Assembly (NCBI GenBank): GCA_026705765.1
Contig: JAPPAB010000008.1
Coordinates: 1-46,877 of the forward strand
Direction: 5' to 3'
Length of the DNA stretch: 46,877 nucleotides
Source of the DNA: Gemmatimonadota bacterium
GTDB lineage: Bacteria; Latescibacterota; UBA2968
Each line of letters opens with the position of its first letter. The first letter of the stretch is position 1. Below are positions 26,274 to 34,203 of the stretch, piece after piece. The position numbers and the translations under genes were made by a program. The notes under the pieces were generated by a model. It saw nothing but the letters and a program-made list of their open reading frames with translations, had not been told where the DNA came from and ran no database searches.

Positions 26274-27545
26274 ATGAAATCACTGAATCGGCGCACATTT
26301 CTCAGGAGTGCAGGTATTTGTCTGGCATTGCCGTTTTTAGACGCCATGATCCCCGTGGGGCGGGCTGCGAGTCAGGCGTTTGCCCTTGCCCGCGAACAAA
26401 CCGCAAAGCGGCTGGTGTGTATTGGCAATCCCTTCGGAATGATCCCCGAGCGATTCTTCCCAACGGAAAGCGGCGCAAATTACACACTTCCCTCCCTCCT
26501 GCAACCCCTCGCAGCGCATCAGCGAGATTTCACCATCTTCTCCAACCTGGACCACAGTGTAACTGGTGGACACCGCACCGCGCATACATTCTTGAGCGGC
26601 ATCCGCATCAAAGACGCTAAAACAATGCCCGAAGGCAACATCAGCATCGACCAAAAAGCCGCGGAATTTGTCGGCGTCAACACGCGGTTTCCCTCGTTGA
26701 ATGTAAGCATCAATGGCCACTGCGAAATGTGCTGGACGCGCACGGGCGTGCGGGTACCGCCGATTAACGATCCTCGAAAAGTATTTCAAGCACTATTTGT
26801 AGATACCACAGCACAGGAAAAAGAACGGCGTGCAATCGCGCTCGACCAGCACGGCAGCATCTTAGACGCCGTAATGGGAGAAGCGCGATCCTTTGAGCGC
26901 AAACTGGGACAAAGAGACCGGGAAAAACTGGAAGAATATCTCACCTCTGTACGCACAGTCGAGAAAAAACTGGGCATGTCCAAAGCGTGGCTGGACAAAC
27001 CCAAACCCCAGGTCAACATGGAAATGCCGGAAAATGGTCCCTTTGTCGAAACCCTGCCCCTGATGTACGATCTCATTGCCCTATCACTGCAAACCGACTC
27101 CACGCGGATAGCAACCCTGGAAGTGGGCATGGGGATCAAAACCACGGACCTGGGCCTGAACACGAATTACCACAAATACTCACACCACGGCAAATTGCCC
27201 GAACTCATGGAAGGCCTGACAATCATCGAAAAATATCAGATGAAACACCTGGGCCTGTTCTTCGACAAACTCAAAGCCATTGAAGACCCCGCGGGGGGAA
27301 CCCTGTTTGACCACACCATGGTATTATCCGGCAGCGGCATGGGCAACGGCAGTTCGCACTCCAACAAAAACCTGCCCATCTTGCTCGCGGGTGGTGGATT
27401 CAACCACGGGCAACACCTGGTATTTCCAGAAGCAAAGCCCCAGCGCGTCCCATTGAGCAACCTGTACTTATCGATGTTGCAAAATTTTGGACTGGAAATC
27501 GATCACTTTGGCCAGAGCACCGGCACGCTAAAAGGATTCGAATAA
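26274..27545 (+). CDS. Tat-exported HXXSHH (DUF1552) protein
   Basis: The 423-residue product has a twin-arginine signal (NRRTFLRSAG, residues 5-14) followed by a hydrophobic stretch and an Ala-rich cleavage region. The family-defining motif reads HKYSHH (300-305). These features and the length fit DUF1552/HXXSHH, related in fold to alkaline-phosphatase-type hydrolases. The family almost always sits beside the DUF1587/1592/1588 heme protein, as here (stop to next ATG only two bases). Export by Tat implies folding, perhaps with a metal, before transport to the periplasm. The biochemical reaction is not established. The gene has AAGGAG eight bases before its ATG. Confidence 0.92.
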   Translation: MKSLNRRTFLRSAGICLALPFLDAMIPVGRAASQAFALAREQTAKRLVCIGNPFGMIPERFFPTESGANYTLPSLLQPLAAHQRDFTIFSNLDHSVTGGHRTAHTFLSGIRIKDAKTMPEGNISIDQKAAEFVGVNTRFPSLNVSINGHCEMCWTRTGVRVPPINDPRKVFQALFVDTTAQEKERRAIALDQHGSILDAVMGEARSFERKLGQRDREKLEEYLTSVRTVEKKLGMSKAWLDKPKPQVNMEMPENGPFVETLPLMYDLIALSLQTDSTRIATLEVGMGIKTTDLGLNTNYHKYSHHGKLPELMEGLTIIEKYQMKHLGLFFDKLKAIEDPAGGTLFDHTMVLSGSGMGNGSSHSNKNLPILLAGGGFNHGQHLVFPEAKPQRVPLSNLYLSMLQNFGLEIDHFGQSTGTLKGFE

Positions 27546-27547
27546 AA

Positions 27548-30013
27548 ATGAAAAAAAGCGTTCTATTCCTCCTGATTGGCATCTTGTCGTCATCGACTGC
27601 CTGGGCAGAAGGGGATGCGACATACAAAAATATTGTGCGCCCCTTTTTGGCGCAGCGATGTCAACATTGCCACGGCGCAGAGCTTCAAAAAGCAGACCTG
27701 CGGTTTGACACCCTCACATTGGATTTTCACAATGAAGATGTCTTACTAACCTGGCAAAACATCGCCGACATGTTAAACCTCGGCTTAATGCCGCCTTATG
27801 AAGAGCCGCAGCCCGAACTGGCGGAAATGATGCCCGTAATCGACTGGATCACCGCCTCGCTAAAAGCGCATTACGAAGCCGAAGAAAGCACGGGCGGACA
27901 AACGGTCTTGCGCCGCTTGAACCGGAATGAATACCGCAACACAATTCGGGATCTACTGCATCTGGACATGACCATATTCGACCCCACAGATGCATTTCCC
28001 CAGGACGATGAAGAACACGGATTTGACAACATCGGCAAAACACTCGTCATGTCGGATTTCCTGGTCGAAAAATATCTCGACGCCGCCGATCAAATCGTGC
28101 AACGCGCCGTATTGCCCGGCCCGCCGCCAGAAGAGAAAACACACGAATTCACCTTTCCCATCATGCGCGGGGCCGGTGGATTTTTAGCACCGGCGAGCCG
28201 CCGCTTGAAACAGGGATACGACGAGCTATTCCGCCGACCCGACGACCGCTGGGGATACATGTCCATCGACAGATTCCGAAAAGGCGTACCGCATTCGGGA
28301 ATGTACCGCGTTCGCGTTCGCGCATCTGCACACAACCAGCAACACCCCTATGACAAAGCACTGCGAACAGATGAAAATGAACCCATACGCATGGGCATTG
28401 TCGCCGCATCCGGGCGTTATGGCGACCTGCGGCAGAGCAACACATCGGATATAACACTGGCCGAATTTGAAATGATCGCAGATGGCAAACCCCGCGATTA
28501 CGAACGCGAACTCTGGTTGGATGAGTCCTACGTGCCGCGCGTCACGTATCCAAACGGACCCGTCACACTTTATTGGCGAAGTCTTCTGAGGCGATATCAT
28601 CCCCAACTCTACGACAAAACAGACCGCCGCAAACTGTCTCAAAAAGAAGACCAACAACTCGTACACCGGCAAACAGAAGTCGCGGTAATGAACTATCTGG
28701 GACCGAGCATTCGCATATACAAAGTCGAAATCAAAGGTCCGCTTTACGAACAATGGCCCCCGCCCTCGCACACGAGCATCTTTGGCAAGCGCGATCCCGA
28801 CAAAGTCAAACCGCGCGATATCCTGACCCGCTTTGCAACGCGCGCGTATCGCCGCCCGGTCAAACACAGTGAAATCGCGCACATCCTGCAACTGGTCGAG
28901 CAACACGAAAAAACCGGTGCCTCGCGCGTTCAGGCCATCAAAATGGGCTTAAAAGCCATCTTGTGCTCACCCAACTTCCTCTATCTCTACGAAAACGAAG
29001 GCCAATTAGACGACTATGCCCTCGCGTCCAAACTCTCGTATTTTCTCTGGTCATCCATGCCCGACGAAGAATTGTTTGCGCTGGCAAAGAAAAAGCGATT
29101 GCACAAACCCGAGGTTCTGCGCGCGCAAATTGACCGCATGTTAAAAGACGAAAAAGCCAGGGCATTTGTAGAGAACTTCACAGAGCGATGGTTGGCCCTG
29201 TACAAAATCGGTGAAATGCCGCCCGACCCGCGCAATTTTCGACTGTACTATCAGGCGCATCTCGAAGACGCGATCAAAAAAGAAACCCACGCCTTCTTCC
29301 AGTACATCCTGGACAAAAACATGAGCATCGCGCATTTCATCGACTCGGACTTCACCTTCATCAACCGCGACCTGAGCTTGTTATACCGCATAGAAGGCGT
29401 AGAGGGCAGGGAATTTCGCAAAGTAAAACTCAACGACCCCAAACGCGGTGGCCTGCTGGGACACGCCAGTGTATTGACGGCAACATCGAACGGAATCGAA
29501 ACATCGCCCGTAGTGCGCGGCGTATGGGTATTGGAAAACATACTGGGCACCCCACCCCCGCCACCATTACCCGATATCGAACCACTCGAACCCGACATTC
29601 GGGGATCGACGACCATTCGTCAGCAACTGGCAAACCACCGCGAAATCGCCACCTGTAACGAATGTCATCGCCACATTGATCCCATAGGCTTTGCACTGGA
29701 AAATTTCAATCCCATAGGCGCGTGGCGATATGGTTACGGTCCCAAGAAACCAAAAATAGATGCGTCAGATGTCCTATCTGACGGCAGCAAATTCGACGGC
29801 CTTGTGGGCTTTAAAAAGATCCTCATGGGAAAGAAAGACCAATTTGCCCGCTGCCTGACCGAAAAAATGCTCACCTACGCGACCGGACGCACGCTGGAAG
29901 CCACTGACCGCCCCGAAGTAGATCGCATCGTAAACGATTTGAAAACAAAGGGCTATGGCTTGAAAGACCTGGTCATGCTCATCGCGACGAGCGAACCGTT
30001 CTTGACCAAATAG
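27548..30013 (+). CDS. Diheme DUF1587/DUF1592/DUF1588/DUF1585 secreted protein
   Basis: The 821-residue product has a signal peptide (ends STAWAEGD), a first heme-c motif CQHCH (Cys38, Cys41, His42), then VLRRLNRNEYRNTIRDLL (about 120-137, DUF1587), a beta-rich central region, LASKLSYFLWSSMPDEELFALA (DUF1592), RGGLLGHASVLTATSNGIETSPVVRG (split here: RGGLLGHASVL and TSPVVRGVW; DUF1588), a second heme motif CNECH (703-707) followed by HIDPIGFALENF, and the DUF1585 tail (FARCLTEKMLTYATGR). This domain order is the planctomycete-type family, also common in Acidobacteria and Latescibacterota. It should act as a periplasmic electron-carrying partner of the HXXSHH protein. The substrate is unknown. 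The terminator is directly downstream. Confidence 0.92.
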   Translation: MKKSVLFLLIGILSSSTAWAEGDATYKNIVRPFLAQRCQHCHGAELQKADLRFDTLTLDFHNEDVLLTWQNIADMLNLGLMPPYEEPQPELAEMMPVIDWITASLKAHYEAEESTGGQTVLRRLNRNEYRNTIRDLLHLDMTIFDPTDAFPQDDEEHGFDNIGKTLVMSDFLVEKYLDAADQIVQRAVLPGPPPEEKTHEFTFPIMRGAGGFLAPASRRLKQGYDELFRRPDDRWGYMSIDRFRKGVPHSGMYRVRVRASAHNQQHPYDKALRTDENEPIRMGIVAASGRYGDLRQSNTSDITLAEFEMIADGKPRDYERELWLDESYVPRVTYPNGPVTLYWRSLLRRYHPQLYDKTDRRKLSQKEDQQLVHRQTEVAVMNYLGPSIRIYKVEIKGPLYEQWPPPSHTSIFGKRDPDKVKPRDILTRFATRAYRRPVKHSEIAHILQLVEQHEKTGASRVQAIKMGLKAILCSPNFLYLYENEGQLDDYALASKLSYFLWSSMPDEELFALAKKKRLHKPEVLRAQIDRMLKDEKARAFVENFTERWLALYKIGEMPPDPRNFRLYYQAHLEDAIKKETHAFFQYILDKNMSIAHFIDSDFTFINRDLSLLYRIEGVEGREFRKVKLNDPKRGGLLGHASVLTATSNGIETSPVVRGVWVLENILGTPPPPPLPDIEPLEPDIRGSTTIRQQLANHREIATCNECHRHIDPIGFALENFNPIGAWRYGYGPKKPKIDASDVLSDGSKFDGLVGFKKILMGKKDQFARCLTEKMLTYATGRTLEATDRPEVDRIVNDLKTKGYGLKDLVMLIATSEPFLTK

Positions 30014-30038
30014 CCGCCAACTTCGCATAAGGACAAAC

Positions 30039-30073
30039 AAACCCGCTCTGGTATGACACCAGAGCGGGTTTTT
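30039..30073 (+). terminator. Rho-independent terminator after the HXXSHH operon
   Basis: A perfect 14-bp GC-rich stem (30039-30052 with 30058-30071), a five-base loop and a T run at 30069-30073 end the operon 25 bases after its stop. Confidence 0.95.
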
Positions 30074-30120
30074 CTTTGTCAAACAATAAAAAATAAATTT
30101 AAAAAAGTTATCGTTTTTGA

Positions 30121-30149
30121 TTGACCCACCTCAATTTGAATATTAACAT
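30121..30149 (+). promoter_or_regulatory. Promoter-like element for TonB cassette 2
   Basis: TTGACC (30121-30126) and TAACAT (30144-30149) are 17 bases apart, in an AT-rich area right after the terminator. Each hexamer matches consensus at four or five of six positions. Transcription would start near 30156, leaving a leader of about 250 bases. Confidence 0.4.
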
Positions 30150-30405
30150 GCGTTGTAAATAGCATAAATCATCTTTAACCAACAGAAAAAAGCGAACTGG
30201 ATCGCGGCTAAAGCATGTCCCTGCATGATTTAAGCAGGGGCCCTGCCGCGATGACGACCTTTACTGGCCGCTGGTCGCCATCGCTCATCAGACTAAATCC
30301 GCGTAATCCGCGATCCGAAAGGAGGTTATGCCTATAATTTACGAACAGACGTGTTTTACCCGCAGCATGCAAATCGTCACAAACCTCAAAAAAGGAGGTC
30401 GTTGT
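30150..30405 (+). promoter_or_regulatory. Structured 5' leader of TonB cassette 2
   Basis: This gene-free stretch holds a CCCTGC / GCAGGG hairpin (30219-30224 with 30234-30239) whose right arm can alternatively pair with CCTGC just downstream (30242-30246), and a long stem of 12 pairs with one mismatch (30248-30259 with 30273-30284). Neither is followed by a T run. Then come a run of ATCC-containing near-repeats (30295-30316), CCGAAAGGAGGT (30315-30326) and an ATG at 30328 in frame with the next gene. The stronger start is the ATG at 30406. It does not match a riboswitch that I know. Confidence 0.45.
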
Positions 30406-31104
30406 ATGAGATTCATTGTAGCAATTTTGTTAAGTCTGGCCCTTACAGGACCGGGAGTGGCAGAAGTGAACGGCACCTGGTCTGTTGGGGTAACCGGGCA
30501 ATACGACATGCCGCTGTTCAAATTGAACCAGTGGTTTCCCTCGGGAGGTATTGACATCGGGGGAACAATCTCACGCATCAACAACCCGACCTGGACATTT
30601 GAACTGGACGCGCGGTATGCCAAATACGGATCGGGAGAACTGGAAAGCCGCAGATTTCTCTGGTCCGTTGACCTGCAGGAATACGAAAGCCCCAACGCCA
30701 GTTCGGAAATGACCTGGTTTACAGTAACCGCCAACTATCTTTACCACTTCAACGGCGGAGGTGAAAAACTGAACACCGGGGGTGGCGCACCCTACTTCGT
30801 CATCGGATCGGGATTCTACCACTACAACAACGAAATCAGCGGACTGATTTACCCCGGACAGAGCGGCACCCTGGACACCAATTTGATACAGCGCCCCGAA
30901 TCAGATGTTCGCACGGCTCTGGGCGTAAACGCCGGTGTGGGCGTCGAATACTTCGCCTCTCAGAATTTTGCATTTGACCTTCGGGCACAATACCACGTCA
31001 TCTGGGGCCACGTGCGTCCCCTGGAAGCCTGGGGCTTACAAGAGGCATTTCCATTTCACAAACTCAACATAGGTGTTCGGCTCAAGTTGTATTTCCCCAA
31101 ATAA
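30406..31104 (+). CDS. Small outer-membrane beta-barrel protein
   Basis: The 232-residue product has a signal peptide (MRFIVAILLSLALTGPGVAEV) and alternating amphipathic strands (e.g. WTFELDARYAKY, WFTVTANYLYHF, YFVIGSGFYHYN), ending in a strand rich in hydrophobic and aromatic residues (LNIGVRLKLYFPK). That is the layout of an 8- to 10-stranded outer-membrane barrel, OmpW- or OmpA-barrel-like; I cannot name the family. AAAGGAGG is six bases before the ATG at 30406. An in-frame ATG at 30328 would add 26 residues before the signal and sits only two bases after another Shine-Dalgarno, so it is less likely. It starts the second cassette; the TonB receptor gene follows after 15 bases. No counterpart is seen in cassette 1. 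Confidence 0.72.
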   Translation: MRFIVAILLSLALTGPGVAEVNGTWSVGVTGQYDMPLFKLNQWFPSGGIDIGGTISRINNPTWTFELDARYAKYGSGELESRRFLWSVDLQEYESPNASSEMTWFTVTANYLYHFNGGGEKLNTGGGAPYFVIGSGFYHYNNEISGLIYPGQSGTLDTNLIQRPESDVRTALGVNAGVGVEYFASQNFAFDLRAQYHVIWGHVRPLEAWGLQEAFPFHKLNIGVRLKLYFPK

Positions 31105-31119
31105 TAACGGAGGTTCAGC

Positions 31120-34100
31120 ATGCGTTTTAGCATTCGTTTAAGCTGTCTCCTGCTCCTGGTCGGCGCAATATGCGTCTTCTATCCGGGCGATGGGATGGCA
31201 GCTACAACAGGAAAAGTCACCGGTGTCGTGACAGATGCCCAAGGTGAGGCACTACCCGGCGTCAACGTCGTAGTAAAAGGCACGCGGCGCGGCGCCGTAA
31301 CCGATACAGACGGCTATTTTTTAATATTAGCTGTCGATCCGGGCGTACATGAAGTAGAAGCGTCCCTGGTCGGCTACCGCACCGAAACCATACAAAACGT
31401 GCTGGTACAGGTCGAATTGACCACCACAGTGAATATCGTACTCCAGGAAGCAGCCGTAGAACTCGGCGAACTGGTCGTCATTGCCGAGCGACCTGCCGTG
31501 GAACCCGATAAAACCGTAAGCCGCTACATTGTCGGCGTCGAGCAAGTCGAACAGGTACCCCTTGCGCGAAACGCGGCAGAAGTCATCGAATTGCAACCGG
31601 GCGTATCCCTGGACGGTGCCATGCGCATCCGAGCAAGCCACACCGCCTCGGTAACCAACGGCACCAATGAAGTCTTTGTGGAAATCGACGGCATTCGCCT
31701 GTCCAACGACGATGGCGTAGCCGAAAACAACACAGCTTCACAGGTCAACAGCCTGGCGCGTGGGGCATTGCAAGAAGTCGCCGTCGTAACCGGCGGTATG
31801 AACGCCGAATACGGCAATGCACAGGGCGGCGTAATCAGCCTGGTAAGCCGCGAAGCCAAAGAGCGATACGGTGGCCTGGGCGAATACCGCCTGACCCTGC
31901 CGGGGCTAAAGCACTGGGGTGCGAACGTCTATAACAGCCCGCTCCTGGAGGGCAAAACCCCGGACACCGGCAATCCCAATATAGATTCAACGCCTTCAGA
32001 TTACGACAGTGCATTGGGACATTTTTTGGAAGGCAATGTCTCCGGTCCAATTAACCCACAACTCGGATTCTTCCTCAGTACCTATACAGATCGGCAGGCA
32101 TCCGTTTTTCCAGGACCTTCCAATCACGCGCCCTTTAACCTGAACACATCGGCCAATGCGACCTATCGACCGGGCGACAAGTACAAATTCAAGCTCGGCA
32201 CCACATGGGTGTACAAAGACGGATTCAACAATGGCTCGACCAGTGTGGTACGCGGTCCGGGCGGCGCAACCACGGGCGTACCGCCGGGCGGCGTGCGAGG
32301 CATCTCGGAAAGCGGCCTCAACCTCTACCTGCCCGCAGGGTATAGCTCCTCGGGCAAGTCGCCGCGCACCGATCAGGTACTTTACGGCGTCTTGACACAC
32401 ACCATATCGCCCAAAACATTTTACGAAGTCCGCGTATCTTTCCAGAGCACATCCCTCGATACCAGCGATGTGCCAGCACAGACAACAGATATTGTCCGCG
32501 GTGCAAACGGATTTTACGGCACGCGGGATATCCACGCCTTTAGCTGGGCGCGGCGCACGCGCATTCTGTTAAAAGGCGACTTGTCCAGCCAGGTGACGCG
32601 GGGACACTTTGTAAAAGCCGGATTTGAAATCATCCGCAACAGCATCGAACAGCAAGATGTGATTTTCAACACAACCCGCGAACGCAACATCCGCTTGCTG
32701 GGCAAGGGCGATCCTATCGTGGGCATGGAACCTTTTAATCCCGCGACTTACGCGGCTTATATCCAGGACAAAATGGAATTTGAGGGCCTGATCGTCAATC
32801 TGGGTGTGCGCTACGAAGTCCTCGCACCCGGCGAATCCTTTGGCCGCGCCATGGACCACGTCACCTGGAACCACTACAACTCCCTCACGCGCTGGCGAAA
32901 CGTACCCATCGTGGATTCGCCCACGCAGACGGCCATCAGCCCGCGCCTGGGCATCTCACACCCCATTACAGAGCGCTCCACCATTCGATTCTTCACCGGC
33001 CGCTTCCACCAGTTTATCGGTTTACAAAGCCTTTACAACCGCACCTGGCGGGCGACGGGACCGGACAAAGACCTGAATGGCAACGGACAAATCGACGAGA
33101 TGGAAATTTTCAACGCCCTGGTCTATCCGCTGGCGGGCGAATTTGGCAATGTCCACATGAAACCCGAACGCACGACCAACTTTGAGGTCGGCTTCGACTA
33201 CAACTTCTACGGCGATTACGTATTGGGGTTAACGGCTTTTTACAAAGACCAGGAAGGCACGCTATCCAGCGGTGGGTCAGACTTTTTCATCGACGAACCC
33301 GTATTTGGCTTCAACTCGTCATATACCCATGCCTTCTTCAATCGCCGCTTTGCCACGTCTCGTGGATTTGAGCTGTCCTTCCAGAAAAAATTCAGCCAGA
33401 TGACCGCCCTGTACGTAGCTTACAACGTCAACTGGGCCAAAGCGCACCGCGGCGGCAAATCATCCTGGGAATGGTTCATCGCCCCCACGGCTCAATATGT
33501 GAACAGCGACAAGTTCTTTGCCGGCGTCACTGTGGAATCCAACGGACAGGAAGTGCCCCGCGCACCAACGGCCGAAGAGCGGAGGGCATTCGCAGAGAAA
33601 GCCAATGAAATTGCCCTGAAATACAAAGCCAAAGCAGATGTGATGGAACCAAAGAGCAATGCCTTCTGGGAACAGCCAGTCCTCGTCGAAGACGGACTGT
33701 ACTCCTTCAACATCGCCAACTACAGCATTCCCACCTTAGATGGCGGCCTGGACAGGCGCAACTTTGCCAGCGTGCAATTCCTCTTCTCTGCACCGCCGGA
33801 TTTCCACATCGTGGCTCTGGCCGGATTCCGCGCGACCATGGTCTGGCAGATGCAGACCGGCGGCGCATTCTGGTACACGCCTCCCACGGGACCCAGGGAA
33901 CGGCGCAACGGCCCGCCCACCACAGTCACAGACGTCAGCTTTGAAAAAGACTTTGGACTGGGACAAACGGGTACAGCCACGACATTCCTGGAAGTCCGCA
34001 ACCTCTTTGGGCAGCGCGACGATACGAGCACTGGTTTCCGCTGGATCCAGTACGGCCTCCAGAAACCGCCGCCCGGAGACAGCAAATTCGATACTTTCGG

Positions 34101-34182
34101 CGATATTTCCGAACTGACCCGCTACAACGGCGGGCTGGGCAGACCCCGAACCATCGTGGCCGGGGCGCGGTTTAAGTTCTAA
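31120..34182 (+). CDS. TonB-dependent receptor with carboxypeptidase-regulatory-like domain, cassette 2
   Basis: The 1020-residue product has a signal peptide (ends GDGMAATT), a carboxypeptidase-regulatory-like domain (about 29-115: GKVTGVVTDAQGEALPGVN, DGYFLILAV, YRTETIQ) and a plug (about 120-245: LVVIAERPAVEPDK, VFVEIDGIRLSND, LQEVAVVTGGMNAEYGNAQ, GGVISLVSRE). The barrel ends AGARFKF. It is a paralogue of the receptor at 13725-16931 and heads the same order of genes: receptor, secreted FN3-type protein, PorV-like protein. Receptors of this type import large ligands with energy from TonB; the ligand is not identifiable. GGAGG lies seven bases before the ATG at 31120. No SusD neighbour is present. 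Confidence 0.92.
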   Translation: MRFSIRLSCLLLLVGAICVFYPGDGMAATTGKVTGVVTDAQGEALPGVNVVVKGTRRGAVTDTDGYFLILAVDPGVHEVEASLVGYRTETIQNVLVQVELTTTVNIVLQEAAVELGELVVIAERPAVEPDKTVSRYIVGVEQVEQVPLARNAAEVIELQPGVSLDGAMRIRASHTASVTNGTNEVFVEIDGIRLSNDDGVAENNTASQVNSLARGALQEVAVVTGGMNAEYGNAQGGVISLVSREAKERYGGLGEYRLTLPGLKHWGANVYNSPLLEGKTPDTGNPNIDSTPSDYDSALGHFLEGNVSGPINPQLGFFLSTYTDRQASVFPGPSNHAPFNLNTSANATYRPGDKYKFKLGTTWVYKDGFNNGSTSVVRGPGGATTGVPPGGVRGISESGLNLYLPAGYSSSGKSPRTDQVLYGVLTHTISPKTFYEVRVSFQSTSLDTSDVPAQTTDIVRGANGFYGTRDIHAFSWARRTRILLKGDLSSQVTRGHFVKAGFEIIRNSIEQQDVIFNTTRERNIRLLGKGDPIVGMEPFNPATYAAYIQDKMEFEGLIVNLGVRYEVLAPGESFGRAMDHVTWNHYNSLTRWRNVPIVDSPTQTAISPRLGISHPITERSTIRFFTGRFHQFIGLQSLYNRTWRATGPDKDLNGNGQIDEMEIFNALVYPLAGEFGNVHMKPERTTNFEVGFDYNFYGDYVLGLTAFYKDQEGTLSSGGSDFFIDEPVFGFNSSYTHAFFNRRFATSRGFELSFQKKFSQMTALYVAYNVNWAKAHRGGKSSWEWFIAPTAQYVNSDKFFAGVTVESNGQEVPRAPTAEERRAFAEKANEIALKYKAKADVMEPKSNAFWEQPVLVEDGLYSFNIANYSIPTLDGGLDRRNFASVQFLFSAPPDFHIVALAGFRATMVWQMQTGGAFWYTPPTGPRERRNGPPTTVTDVSFEKDFGLGQTGTATTFLEVRNLFGQRDDTSTGFRWIQYGLQKPPPGDSKFDTFGDISELTRYNGGLGRPRTIVAGARFKF

Positions 34183-34203
34183 TCTGACAGGAGGAGCATA
34201 TCC

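Noticed and set aside
30211-30260. tRNA or small RNA gene
   Set aside because: The stem-loops do not form a cloverleaf and lack TTCGA and an anticodon arm.
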